A DNA stretch of 64,000 nt from Mucilaginibacter sp. PAMC 26640 (GTDB taxonomy: Bacteria; Bacteroidota; Bacteroidia; Sphingobacteriales; Sphingobacteriaceae), in assembly GCA_001596135.1 (NCBI GenBank), contig CP014773.1, positions 310,001-374,000 on the forward strand, in the 5' to 3' direction. How positions within the stretch are numbered: the first letter of the stretch is position 1; each line of letters opens with the position of its first letter. The notes below the pieces were generated by a model. The model saw only the letters and a list, made by a program, of their open reading frames with translations. It was not told the origin of the DNA and made no database searches. The position numbers and the translations under genes are program-made. Shown one piece after another: positions 41,924 to 50,635 of this stretch.

Positions 41924-42439
41924 TTACCTGGCCTTCAGCTGCTTCCTTTCCCGTAACATCGCGCCATAGTCCATCCGCCTTAAGGCGGCATTTACGGTGC
42001 TCACTATCCTGTTTGCCCGGGTCTCTTCAGTTTTAGCATCATTGATCCATTTAATAAAATACCCCTGGTGCGATTTGGTGATACTGGTAAAGTAATCCGC
42101 AGCCTCCGGTTCAAAATCAAAACACTCCTGCAAGTCTTCGGGCATGGTAATTTTGAAATCTGCATCAAACGCTAGGCGGACCCGCAATGTTGCGCCGCTG
42201 CTTTTCCGGATGCCTTTACGGATGGCCTCATTCGTCGGTAATATAAAAGCTCCATCACCGTGCGGCAATAAAGCTTTACCTGCAATTTCAAAATTGTCAA
42301 GAAAGCCTTTTACCCTGAAAGATCGCTTTTCTCCTGGTTTAAGCACTTGCGCCTGGTCTGCAGAAACCAGAATATAGGTCCACCCGGTTTTATCACCGTT
42401 TTCCCCAAATTGCAAAATGATAGTATTGAAATCAACCAT
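41924..42439 (-). CDS. YdeI/OmpD-associated-like protein (DUF1905 plus OmdA domain)
   Basis: 171 residues: DUF1905 beta domain at about 20-95 (FRVKGFLDNFEIAGKALLPHG) and a C-terminal OmdA-type helical part (AADYFTSITKSHQGYFIKWI, then KTEETRANRIVSTVNAALRR). The family is common in soil bacteria; some members bind cell-envelope peptides or affect resistance, but no activity is established for this layout. Stands alone, opposite the NTF2-like gene. Confidence 0.8.
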   Translation of the reverse strand: MVDFNTIILQFGENGDKTGWTYILVSADQAQVLKPGEKRSFRVKGFLDNFEIAGKALLPHGDGAFILPTNEAIRKGIRKSSGATLRVRLAFDADFKITMPEDLQECFDFEPEAADYFTSITKSHQGYFIKWINDAKTEETRANRIVSTVNAALRRMDYGAMLRERKQLKAR

Positions 42440-42595
42440 TAATCAAATATAGCCCATTGATTGCGCAAATGTTAACGGATATAAGCTATTGTTAAATGTT
42501 TGTTAAATACTAAAATTTAATACCGCTAAGTGTAACACATCGCCTGCTGACCGCATCTTATAGGTGTAATTTAAAATATAAAAACTCACAATATC

Positions 42596-43024
42596 ATGAA
42601 AAAATTAAAATCAATTATGCTGGGCCTAACCTTATTGGTAGTGTGCAGCGCAGCTAAAGCAACAACCTTAAACGATAACGATAATCTTACCGCCACGCAT
42701 GCTGTTAATACCTATGTAGATGCCATGACCCGCGGCAGGTTAAGCGGTCTTAACGAAGTTTTGGATTCATCGGTAAAATTCAGCATGCTGCGCGGCAAAA
42801 AACTGCTCAGTTTTAGCAAAAAAGAAATGATGGACTTTTTCAAAGCAGATAAAAATGTGGAGCAGAGTTGCACCACCAGCACCAGTATTGTTGAAAGCAA
42901 TGCCGATGTAAAGTTGGTAAAAGTAGATATGAAATTTCAGGAATTCACACGCACCAATTATGTAACCTTAGCCAACACCGGCGACGGATGGAAGATCACT
43001 AATGTTTACAGTGTTTTTAAATAG
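42596..43024 (+). CDS. Secreted NTF2-like (lumazine-binding-type) protein
   Basis: 142 residues with signal peptide 1-22 (IMLGLTLLVVCSAAKA). The mature part has the alpha+beta pattern of NTF2-like proteins: VNTYVDAMTRGRLSGLNEVL, then FSMLRGKKLLSFSKKEMMDF and a C-terminal WKITNVYSVF sheet. Such periplasmic proteins of Bacteroidota bind small molecules; ligand unknown. It is the only plus-strand gene between parC and parE. A terminator follows. Confidence 0.7.
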   Translation: MKKLKSIMLGLTLLVVCSAAKATTLNDNDNLTATHAVNTYVDAMTRGRLSGLNEVLDSSVKFSMLRGKKLLSFSKKEMMDFFKADKNVEQSCTTSTSIVESNADVKLVKVDMKFQEFTRTNYVTLANTGDGWKITNVYSVFK

Positions 43025-43052
43025 TTTATTAGTTAGATAGTGTTTTAGTGTT

Positions 43053-43085
43053 AGGGCCCCGGAGCAATTCCGGGGCTCTATTTAT
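43053..43085. terminator. Strong terminator between NTF2-like gene and GDSL esterase gene
   Basis: AGGGCCCCGG at 43053-43062 pairs with CCGGGGCTCT at 43070-43079, core GCCCCGG/CCGGGGC, followed by a T-rich run. It sits between convergent genes. Confidence 0.75.
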
Positions 43086-43741
43086 TTTAAGTAGGGCTGC
43101 AATACGGCCTGCCATCTATCATAGCCGGCTTTATTAAGATGCAGCATATCAGTTTCAAACAATGAGCCGTCGGGCTGTTTAGTGGCCGGGTCTAGTATCA
43201 CCGTTGCCACATCTGTGTAATGCCCTCTTTTTTTATTGGCAAGAAATGCTTTAATCCTTTTATTCGCAGTCTCTACCTCTGCGAAAAACTTTGCACGACT
43301 AGGGCTTGGTTTCACCGCCATAAAATAGATCTCGGCCTTTGGCAGTTTGTTTTCCAGCATTCCCCAAAGCTTCGTAAACTCTTCGGCGACAAATGCCCCG
43401 GATTTACCTGCCGCTATATCATTTTCACCTGCGTAAATGAATACTTTTTTTGGCCGATAAGGGAAAAGGATATATGGCGTATAGTAATCTACCAATTGCT
43501 CAAGCGTACAGCCACCAACACCACGGCGAATGATGGGCTTATCGCTAAAACGCTGCCCCAGGTCTGTCCATTTACGGATAGACGAACTGCCAATAAATAG
43601 AAATCCATTTTTGGGTGGAAACTTTATACTATCCTGGTGCTTAAACTCCCGGATCTCGTTATCAAAAGGAAAGCCGGTTTGTGCACCGGCCCTGATACCG
43701 GCACTTACCAGTACAAAAAGCAAAAACAATTTTATCTTCAT
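43082..43741 (-). CDS. GDSL/SGNH-family esterase, secreted
   Basis: 219 residues with signal peptide 1-20. Block I is LFIGSSSIRKW near 48-58 (catalytic Ser), block III is YAGENDIAAGKSG near 103-115 (Asn), and block V is DMLHLNKAGY near 198-207 (Asp and His). An SGNH hydrolase acting on an acyl ester in the periplasm, probably on a polysaccharide or lipid. It overlaps the cdd stop by four bases (ATGA), so it is translated with cdd. Confidence 0.9.
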   Translation of the reverse strand: MKIKLFLLFVLVSAGIRAGAQTGFPFDNEIREFKHQDSIKFPPKNGFLFIGSSSIRKWTDLGQRFSDKPIIRRGVGGCTLEQLVDYYTPYILFPYRPKKVFIYAGENDIAAGKSGAFVAEEFTKLWGMLENKLPKAEIYFMAVKPSPSRAKFFAEVETANKRIKAFLANKKRGHYTDVATVILDPATKQPDGSLFETDMLHLNKAGYDRWQAVLQPYLK

Positions 43742-44232
43742 AATGCTTGTGATAATCTTTCTTCAAAAAACATAAACGGCATCAAGCTGGCTACGCCATC
43801 AATTACCCAAACCGGGCCATCTATACAGTACAACAACATTTTGAAGGGACTGTTCTGGCGTTTTTCGCATTCGGCCATTACTTGCAGACATGCGCCGCAG
43901 GAGGTAACAGGTTTTAATAAGCGGAACTCATCAGTTTGAGCAGTAACCGCCATTGCCACAACTGGGTCGTCGGCATGGCTGGAGCCCCAATAAAACAGAG
44001 CAACCCGCTCGGCACAAAGCCCGGACGGGTAGGCTACGTTTTCCTGGTTGCTGGCATGTAGTATTTTACCGCTCTTCAGCAGCAATGCTGTACCTACTTT
44101 AAATTTTGAATAAGGTGAATGTGAAGTAGCCAGGGCTCCAACCGCCTCCAGACAAAGTTTTTGCTCTGTTGGGTTAAGTTCCTCAACGGAATCGTATTCT
44201 TTAAAGGCTATTTTTATTTCGTGTTCTGTCAT
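43738..44232 (-). CDS. cdd: Cytidine deaminase
   Basis: Start at ATG 44232 (MTEHEIKIAFKEYDS), 164 residues. The zinc site is GLCAERVALF near 75-84 (Cys and catalytic Glu) and SCGACLQVM near 114-122 (two Cys). SPYSKFKVGTALL near 40-52 is the substrate segment. It converts cytidine and deoxycytidine to uridine forms in pyrimidine salvage. Long for the short-chain type, with a Bacteroidota N-terminal extension. Terminator before parE at 44294-44317. Confidence 0.93.
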   Translation of the reverse strand: MTEHEIKIAFKEYDSVEELNPTEQKLCLEAVGALATSHSPYSKFKVGTALLLKSGKILHASNQENVAYPSGLCAERVALFYWGSSHADDPVVAMAVTAQTDEFRLLKPVTSCGACLQVMAECEKRQNSPFKMLLYCIDGPVWVIDGVASLMPFMFFEERLSQAL

Positions 44233-44293
44233 GATTATCACCCTGCTAAAAAGAGGGGGATACAAGATAGGGGGAATATTTGTTAAAAACAAA

Positions 44294-44317
44294 AGAGACG
44301 CGAAGTACCGCGTCTCT
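44294..44317 (-). terminator. Terminator of parE
   Basis: AGAGACGCG at 44294-44302 pairs perfectly with CGCGTCTCT at 44309-44317 across a six-base loop. On the minus strand the stem is followed by CTTTTGTTTTT, a good T-run, so transcription of parE should end here before cdd. Confidence 0.8.
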
Positions 44318-44337
44318 AAAACAAGTTTTATTTACAT

Positions 44338-46233
44338 CTACACCGCTACCGGCAACTCTACACTATCCAAATGCTCTGCAACCAATGGATTTACACGTTC
44401 GTCATCTTTCTCAACACGTAAATTGTTTACGATATGCTGCTGACGCGTAGGTGTGTTTTTACCCATAAAGTACTCCAGCAACGCTTTGATATTGGCATCC
44501 TTTAAAAAAACCGGATCCAGCCGGATATCTTTACCGATAAATAAGCCAAACTCGTCAGGCGAGATCTCACCCAAGCCTTTAAAGCGGGTGATCTCGGGTT
44601 TGTTACCCAGTTTGGCAATGGCGTTACGGCGCTCTTCATCGCTGTAGCAGTAAATAGTTTCTTTTTTATTGCGGACCCGGAACAGCGGTGTTTGCAAGAT
44701 AGAAACATGCCCGGCCTTTACCAGATCCGGGAAGAATTGCAGAAAAAAAGTCATCAATAGCAGGCGGATGTGCATACCATCCACATCGGCATCGGTAGCT
44801 ACCACAATGTTGTTATAACGAAGGTTATCTATCCCGTCTTCTATATTCAAAGCGTGCTGCAGGAGGTTAAATTCTTCGTTTTCGTAAACCACCTTTTTAG
44901 TCAGCCCAAAACAATTAAGCGGCTTACCTTTCAAACTGAATACCGCCTGTGTTTGCACATCGCGCGATTTGGTGATACTTCCGCTCGCTGAGTCCCCCTC
45001 GGTAATAAACAGCGTGGTATCCTGCTTACGCTCGTGGTTATCGTCGAAGTGAATTTTGCAATCGCGTAATTTACGGTTGTGTAAGGATGCTTTTTTAGCA
45101 CGGTCGTTAGCTAATTTTTTTATCCCGGCAATATCCTTACGCTCCCTTTCGGATTGGAGGATGCGTGCTTTGAGAGAATCTGCAGTTGCGGGATTTTTGT
45201 GAAGATAATTATCCAGTTCGCGCTTTACAAAGTCGCCGATAAACGTACGCACAGACGGCCCATCCGGGCCAACGTTTTGAGAACCCAGTTTGGTTTTGGT
45301 TTGCGATTCAAACACTGGTTCCTGCACCTTTATCGCGATAGCGGCAACAATAGAAGCACGAATATCCGCAGCATCATAATCTTTATCGTAAAATTCGCGG
45401 ATAGTTTTCACCACCGCCTCGCGAAAGGCTGCCTGATGCGTACCACCCTGCGTAGTATTTTGCCCGTTTACAAAAGAATAATACTCCTCACCGTAAGATT
45501 GCCCGTGGGTCATCGCGATCTCTATATCGTGCCCCTTCAAATGAATGATCGGATAACGCAGGTTTTCAGCATCGGCATTGCGCACCAGCAGGTCGTACAA
45601 ACCGCGTTCTGATAAATATTTTTTACCGTTGAAGTTGAGTGTCAGCCCCGAGTTAAGGAACACATAGTTCCAGATCATATTCTCTACAAATTCCGGGATG
45701 AAGCGGTAATGCCGAAAAATAGTGTCATCGGGAATAAAGTTAATGGCGGTACCATTGCGTTGCGAGGTTTCCTTTTCTGGCTCATCACGCGTAAGCTCCC
45801 CTTTTTCAAACTCAGCTATTTTAGTACGGCCATCACGGTAGGATTGCACAGTGAAATAGTTTGACAAAGCATTAACCGCCTTGGTACCCACACCGTTTAA
45901 ACCTACAGATTTTTGAAACGCTTTGCTATCATACTTCCCACCTGTGTTTATCTTAGATACGCAATCGATCACTTTACCCAAAGGAATGCCGCGACCGTAA
46001 TCCCGTACGGAAACTTTATGATCGCTCATATTAACTTCGATTGTGCGGCCCGATCCCATTACAAATTCATCTATCGAATTATCAACAATCTCTTTAAGCA
46101 AAACATACACCCCATCATCATAAGCAGAACCATCGCCCAGCTTACCAATATACATACCGGGCCTTAATCGTATGTGTTCTTTCCAGTCTAGCGACCGGAT
46201 ACTATCGTCATCATAATTACTAGTCTCTGCCAT
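44338..46233 (-). CDS. parE: DNA topoisomerase IV subunit B
   Basis: 631 residues. GHKL ATPase domain with IVDNSIDEF near 49-57 and [11 protein letters not shown], a transducer domain, then the TOPRIM part with [13 protein letters not shown] near 405-418 and [10 protein letters not shown] near 486-495. Length and lack of the long GyrB insert fit ParE. It relaxes and decatenates DNA with ParC. The gene has its own terminator. In many Bacteroidota parE and parC are adjacent; here about 3 kb of other genes lie between. Confidence 0.93.
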   Translation of the reverse strand: MAETSNYDDDSIRSLDWKEHIRLRPGMYIGKLGDGSAYDDGVYVLLKEIVDNSIDEFVMGSGRTIEVNMSDHKVSVRDYGRGIPLGKVIDCVSKINTGGKYDSKAFQKSVGLNGVGTKAVNALSNYFTVQSYRDGRTKIAEFEKGELTRDEPEKETSQRNGTAINFIPDDTIFRHYRFIPEFVENMIWNYVFLNSGLTLNFNGKKYLSERGLYDLLVRNADAENLRYPIIHLKGHDIEIAMTHGQSYGEEYYSFVNGQNTTQGGTHQAAFREAVVKTIREFYDKDYDAADIRASIVAAIAIKVQEPVFESQTKTKLGSQNVGPDGPSVRTFIGDFVKRELDNYLHKNPATADSLKARILQSERERKDIAGIKKLANDRAKKASLHNRKLRDCKIHFDDNHERKQDTTLFITEGDSASGSITKSRDVQTQAVFSLKGKPLNCFGLTKKVVYENEEFNLLQHALNIEDGIDNLRYNNIVVATDADVDGMHIRLLLMTFFLQFFPDLVKAGHVSILQTPLFRVRNKKETIYCYSDEERRNAIAKLGNKPEITRFKGLGEISPDEFGLFIGKDIRLDPVFLKDANIKALLEYFMGKNTPTRQQHIVNNLRVEKDDERVNPLVAEHLDSVELPVAV

Positions 46234-46336
46234 ATTTCATTCAAAAAATTTGGCGCGCAACGCACCGTGTACAAAAATAAAGTTCCCGCATTTAAATAGC
46301 GATTTAAATGTTTTAACTTATCCACATTATTATGTG

Positions 46337-47002
46337 TTATTTAAACTTCAGGCAATTGCTTGCCCGGTCTACATCTTTAAAGAACTCCGGCCCTTTTTCG
46401 TTCGCAAAGCAAACTGCCAATATTGTGCCGGTATGGTCCTTTTGTAAGGTAACCAACAAGGCATACTTATAGCGCTTTGTTATAGGCAAATCTAGTAGGT
46501 TCAATAAGTATGAGCGGCCCGCATTAGCTTTGTAGCGAGCACAGACATTGCGTGGAATAGTACGGGTGAAATAGCTGCTCCTGTCGCCGGTAAAGGCGAT
46601 GGCATAGGCTGTTCCCATCCCCAGGTACACCGAATCGGGATTAGCCTGGGTGGTTTCCTTATTGCCAAGACTCCTTAAATAAGCCGCATAATTTTCTTTT
46701 TGCGATTTTACCTGTATCCAAATCTCAAAGTCTTTTCCAGGCAGTTCCATTGCATAATCGAAAGAAAAATCCTCGTTATCGGGGGCTGGGATTTCCTTAA
46801 AGCCTTTGGGGAATTCAAAATCAACATTGGCAACGGCTATTACAGCTTTGAAATTTTTGAGCTGTTGGCTGAGATTTTCCGTCTTGTAAACAACTACAGA
46901 TTGTAGTTTTTTAACGTTACCCTGCTTCCTGCGCTGCGCAAATGCCGGCGCAATACAAAACAACAATATACCGGTAAGCAATATTTGTTTAATTTGCTTC
47001 AA
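46337..47002 (-). CDS. Secreted hypothetical protein
   Basis: 221 residues with signal peptide 1-22 (ILLTGILLFCIAPAFA). A basic start follows (QRRKQGNVKK), then a soluble alpha+beta domain. I do not recognise it. The visible pattern VYLGMGTAYAIAFTGDRSSY could be a folded enzyme or binding domain. It lies upstream of parE on the same strand by 103 bases, so may share a promoter region with it but probably not function. Confidence 0.65.
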   Translation of the reverse strand: MKQIKQILLTGILLFCIAPAFAQRRKQGNVKKLQSVVVYKTENLSQQLKNFKAVIAVANVDFEFPKGFKEIPAPDNEDFSFDYAMELPGKDFEIWIQVKSQKENYAAYLRSLGNKETTQANPDSVYLGMGTAYAIAFTGDRSSYFTRTIPRNVCARYKANAGRSYLLNLLDLPITKRYKYALLVTLQKDHTGTILAVCFANEKGPEFFKDVDRASNCLKFK

Positions 47003-47099
47003 AATAGTTTAATCTGGCAGGTAGTTTAAAAAATCAAAGACCGAATTTAATTGATTTAAAGTGTTAACGAAATTAAATTATAAGATAAATTTTAAATAA

Positions 47100-48437
47100 A
47101 TGAGTATAAAGCCGCTGCTTAATCGCTTCGATCTCACCATGATAGTGATCAGCCTGGTCATCGGCATGGGCATTTTTGGCACGCCTAGCGACGTAGCTCT
47201 TAAAGCCGGCAGTGCCGGTGTATTTTTTGGCGCATGGATCTTTGGGGGACTGGTGAGCTTATGTGGCGCGCTCACTTTTGCAGAAATAGGTGCACGCTAC
47301 CCCACCACTGGCGGTTTCTATAAAGTGTTTTCGTATTGCTACCACCCAGCTTTTGCATTTATGATCAATTGGGTGCTCGTGATCAGCAACGCAGCTTCTG
47401 TTGCTGCTGTTGCACTTCTCGGTGCGGAGTATATAAACCCTATAATTATGCCGCTGAGTTTTCAAAACAGCACAGGTACCAAAATCACCACCATTGCAAC
47501 CGTTCTGCTTTTGTATCTGATTAACCTTTTAGGCATTAAACAAAGTGCACGTGCGCAAAACCTGCTTACAATTTTCAAGGTGGGAATGATTTTAGTTTTA
47601 TGCACCGCAGTTTTTAAAAGCGACGTACAATCCACACCCAATATAGCTACCATTCCGCATAGCGGAAGTTTGGTCACTGCATTTGGCTTAAGCCTGATCG
47701 CAGTTTTCTTTACTTACACCGGTTATGCGCAAACCATTAATTTTGGCGGCGACATTGTAAACCCTAAAAAAAACATTCCAAAAGCTATTTTTATAGGTAT
47801 TGGTACAGTAATTATTTTATATCTCGCCATCAATTTTGCGTATTACAGCGTGTTGGGTATCGGCGGTTTACAGCAAACACATACACTTGCGGCTAAAATG
47901 GCTGGCATTATATTCGGAGCTACCGGTTACAAGATCACTTCAATACTCATGTTTGTTTCCGTAGTGGCATTTGTTAATGTAAACATTATGCACAATCCCA
48001 GAACCTATTATGCTATGGCAGAAGATGGTATTCTCCCCCCGGTATTTGCAAAGGTAAATCCTAAAACGCAGGTACAGGAATTTGGGATGACTTTTTTTGT
48101 TGCTGCTATCCTGGTTATCTTATTTTTCGTGGGAACGTTTAGCGAAATGCTAAAATATGTGATGTTTTTTGAAACGATAGGCACTTCACTTGCAGCCATC
48201 TCTATCTTTATTCTGAGACGGAAGACCAAGGGCCTGGATACTTCAGAAATTTATACGATTAAATGGTTTCCGCTTATTCCAGCACTTTTTGTTCTATCCT
48301 ATTGTTTTGTCACAATTAATATTTTTATTTCTTTTAAAGAGAATCCTTATGCGGCTCTTTGGTGCTTATTAGCTTATGCGATAGGCTTGGGTATCTACTA
48401 CTTAAGCGTAAGCAAAAATGCTCAAGTTAAAACTTAA
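47100..48437 (+). CDS. Amino acid/polyamine permease (APC family)
   Basis: 445 residues, about twelve hydrophobic segments. The first helix carries VIGMGIFGTP near 17-26, the APC signature that binds the substrate backbone, and GALTFAEIGARYPTTGGFY near 57-75 is the family helix-2/loop motif. Similar to LAT-like exchangers and permeases of Bacteroidota. Substrate unknown (amino acid likely). A strong palindrome starts four bases after the stop. Confidence 0.9.
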   Translation: MSIKPLLNRFDLTMIVISLVIGMGIFGTPSDVALKAGSAGVFFGAWIFGGLVSLCGALTFAEIGARYPTTGGFYKVFSYCYHPAFAFMINWVLVISNAASVAAVALLGAEYINPIIMPLSFQNSTGTKITTIATVLLLYLINLLGIKQSARAQNLLTIFKVGMILVLCTAVFKSDVQSTPNIATIPHSGSLVTAFGLSLIAVFFTYTGYAQTINFGGDIVNPKKNIPKAIFIGIGTVIILYLAINFAYYSVLGIGGLQQTHTLAAKMAGIIFGATGYKITSILMFVSVVAFVNVNIMHNPRTYYAMAEDGILPPVFAKVNPKTQVQEFGMTFFVAAILVILFFVGTFSEMLKYVMFFETIGTSLAAISIFILRRKTKGLDTSEIYTIKWFPLIPALFVLSYCFVTINIFISFKENPYAALWCLLAYAIGLGIYYLSVSKNAQVKT

Positions 48438-48440
48438 AAT

Positions 48441-48486
48441 ACTATCCAATATCTTTTTAAAATTTTTTAAGAAGATATTGGATAGT
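48441..48486. repeat. 46-nt near-perfect palindrome
   Basis: ACTATCCAATATCTT (48441-48455) faces AAGATATTGGATAGT (48472-48486) without a mismatch, and the inner bases pair as well except for one G-T wobble, leaving a two-base loop. Could act as terminator of the permease gene (it has no strict T-run), as a protein-binding dyad, or be the end of a small repeat element. Confidence 0.7.
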
Positions 48487-48508
48487 AAATTTAACTTTAT
48501 TAAGTTTG
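48478..48508 (+). promoter_or_regulatory. Candidate promoter for the nagB leader
   Basis: TTG at 48478-48480, a 20-base spacer and TAAGTTTG at 48501-48508 match the Bacteroidota consensus. Part of the first box lies in the palindrome. Predicted transcription start near 48514, with a terminator 100 bases further on. Confidence 0.45.
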
Positions 48509-48592
48509 TGTCGATGATGAATTTAAGATCATTATACAGCAGCGCGTTCTCATTCCTCATAAGGGATTTAAATTTTATAGTTATTGGTTGGT

Positions 48593-48620
48593 AATCCTCG
48601 CTTCGGTGAGGATTTTTTTT
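48593..48620 (+). terminator. Terminator/attenuator with UUCG tetraloop before nagB
   Basis: AATCCTC at 48593-48599 pairs with GAGGATT at 48608-48614, closed by C(UUCG)G, an exceptionally stable tetraloop, and followed by eight T. It lies 45 bases upstream of the nagB start, between the candidate promoter and the gene. So it either ends a short leader RNA or serves as an attenuator for nagB. Confidence 0.75.
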
Positions 48621-48664
48621 GACCCCATTTTTTTAAACAAGACAATAAATACGATATAAGAATT

Positions 48665-50584
48665 ATGGCAAGATTAAATTTACTGGAAGAGACCCGTTAC
48701 GAAAAGCTGCCGGTGAGCGTTTATGCAGACCAGAAAACTGCATCAGTGGCGGTGGCCGCAAGGATAGCTAAACTCATCCGCGATAAGCAGGCCGCTGGTC
48801 AGCACACTGTTTTGGGCCTGGCAACAGGCGTTACACCCATCGGCGTTTATGCCGAACTGATCCGTCTGCACAAAGAAGAAGGTTTGTCCTTCCGTGATGT
48901 CATCACTTTCAACCTGGATGAGTATTTTCCTATGAAGCCCGATGCTGTGCAAAGCTACGTGACCTTCATGCACGAGCATCTCTTCAACCATATCGATATT
49001 GACAAAAGCTCGGTACATATTCCTGATGGCACTTTAGCACAGGAAGATGTGGCCGCTTTTTGTTTGGATTACGAAAGACAGATCTCCGAACTCGGCGGAC
49101 TGGACCTGCAATTATTAGGGATCGGCCGTACCGGCCACATCGGTTTTAATGAGCCGGGTTCTGCACCTAACTCGGGTACCCGCCTGGTTACGTTGGATGA
49201 CCTTACCCGCCGCGATGCTTCCCGCGATTTTGGTGGCAAGCAGAATGTGCCAACCAAAGCCATCACCATGGGCGTGGGTACCATCTTTAAAGCACGTGAG
49301 ATCATCCTGATGGCCTGGAGTGCTAAAAAGGCGCCTATTGTGGCCAAAGCCGTGGAGGGTGAGATCTCCGGGGACGTGCCCGCTACTTTTTTGCAGCTAT
49401 CCGAGCATGTGGAGTTTGTACTGGATGAAGGCGCAGCCTCCGGGTTAACCCGTTTTGACACCCCATGGCTGGTGAAAGATTGTGTTTGGGATAACACCCT
49501 GATCAAAAAAGCGGTGATCTGGCTCTCGGGTACGGTGGGTAAACCGATCCTGAAGCTGACCGAAGAAGATTACAATAACCATGGCATGGCACAGCTTGCC
49601 GTAGAGCAGGGGCCGGTATACGATATCAATATCGACATATTTAACCAGATCCAGCATACCATTACCGGCTGGCCGGGTGGCAAACCCGGCGCGGATGATT
49701 CGCAGCGCCCGGAACGTGCCGAGCCTGCCCGCAAGCGTTCTATCGTGTTCTCCCCCCATCCGGACGATGACGTGATCTCCATGGGTGGTACTTTCATCCG
49801 TTTGGTTGACCAGGGGCATGATGTGCATGTGGCTTATCAAACCTCCGGCAATACCGCTGTTTGGGATGATGATGTACTGCGTTATGTTGAATTTGCTATC
49901 GATTTTAAAAACAGCGTTGGCGAGGATACCGCCGAACTGAAGAAGCTTTATGATGAAATGCGCCACTTTATTGAGAACAAGCTCCCTAACCAGATCGATA
50001 CCCAGGAGATCCGTAACGTGAAAGGCTTTATCCGTAAAACGGAAGCCATCTCGGGTGCAAGGTTCTCCGGCGTGCCGGACAGCAACATCCATTTCCAGGC
50101 TTTGCCTTTTTACGAAACGGGTAAAACCAAAAAGAATGCCGTGGGTGAGGAAGATATCAAACTTACCATGGAGCTGTTACAAAAAATTAAACCCCACCAG
50201 GTTTTTGCTGCCGGTGACTTTGCCGACCCGAACGGTACGCACATCGTTTGCTTCAACGTTATCCTGGAGGCCTTAACCCGACTGAAGGAAACCGAGGACT
50301 GGGTAAAAGATTGCTGGATGTGGCTGTACCGCGGTGCGTGGCATGAGTTTGCCACCCACGAGATTGAGATGGCGGTACCGCTTTCCCCTGCCGAGGTACT
50401 GCGCAAGCGCAGCGCCATCTTCAAGCACCAAAGCCAAAAGGACCGTCCGGTTTTCCCGGGTGATGACGAGCGCGAGTTCTGGGTACGTGCCGAAGACCGT
50501 AACCGCGAAACAGCCATTTGTTATGACAAACTGGGCATGGCTGAATATGCAGCTATGGAAGCTTTTGTGAGGTACCACTACTAA
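48665..50584 (+). CDS. nagB: Glucosamine-6-phosphate deaminase fused to PIG-L-type deacetylase
   Basis: 639 residues. Residues 1-290: NagB, with GLATGVTPIG at 51-60, NLDEYFP (Asp 85) and GIGRTGHIGFNEPGS (His 158), all catalytic or substrate residues intact. Residues about 355-620: PIG-L/LmbE domain with zinc motif SPHPDDD at 363-369 (His 365, Asp 368). NagB turns glucosamine-6-phosphate into fructose-6-phosphate and ammonia; the second domain could remove acetyl from N-acetylglucosamine-6-phosphate or a related sugar, joining two steps of amino-sugar use. The gene looks richer in G+C (33 of 60 bases at 49741-49800) and codon-optimised compared with neighbours. Confidence 0.93.
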   Translation: MARLNLLEETRYEKLPVSVYADQKTASVAVAARIAKLIRDKQAAGQHTVLGLATGVTPIGVYAELIRLHKEEGLSFRDVITFNLDEYFPMKPDAVQSYVTFMHEHLFNHIDIDKSSVHIPDGTLAQEDVAAFCLDYERQISELGGLDLQLLGIGRTGHIGFNEPGSAPNSGTRLVTLDDLTRRDASRDFGGKQNVPTKAITMGVGTIFKAREIILMAWSAKKAPIVAKAVEGEISGDVPATFLQLSEHVEFVLDEGAASGLTRFDTPWLVKDCVWDNTLIKKAVIWLSGTVGKPILKLTEEDYNNHGMAQLAVEQGPVYDINIDIFNQIQHTITGWPGGKPGADDSQRPERAEPARKRSIVFSPHPDDDVISMGGTFIRLVDQGHDVHVAYQTSGNTAVWDDDVLRYVEFAIDFKNSVGEDTAELKKLYDEMRHFIENKLPNQIDTQEIRNVKGFIRKTEAISGARFSGVPDSNIHFQALPFYETGKTKKNAVGEEDIKLTMELLQKIKPHQVFAAGDFADPNGTHIVCFNVILEALTRLKETEDWVKDCWMWLYRGAWHEFATHEIEMAVPLSPAEVLRKRSAIFKHQSQKDRPVFPGDDEREFWVRAEDRNRETAICYDKLGMAEYAAMEAFVRYHY

Positions 50585-50598
50585 GTTGAAATATTTTT

Positions 50599-50633
50599 AA
50601 ATTAACAAGCGACAAATTGCCGCTTGTTAATTT
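50599..50633. terminator. Bidirectional terminator between nagB and ftcD
   Basis: AAATTAACAAGCG at 50599-50611 pairs perfectly over 13 bases with CGCTTGTTAATTT at 50621-50633, nine-base loop. It sits exactly between two convergent genes. Confidence 0.75.
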
Positions 50634-50635
50634 AA

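Noticed and set aside
38492..46233. gyrA/gyrB instead of parC/parE
   Set aside because: No clear GyrA-box and no GyrB-type insert seen; topoisomerase IV fits better, though a definite call needs comparison with the genome's other type II enzyme.
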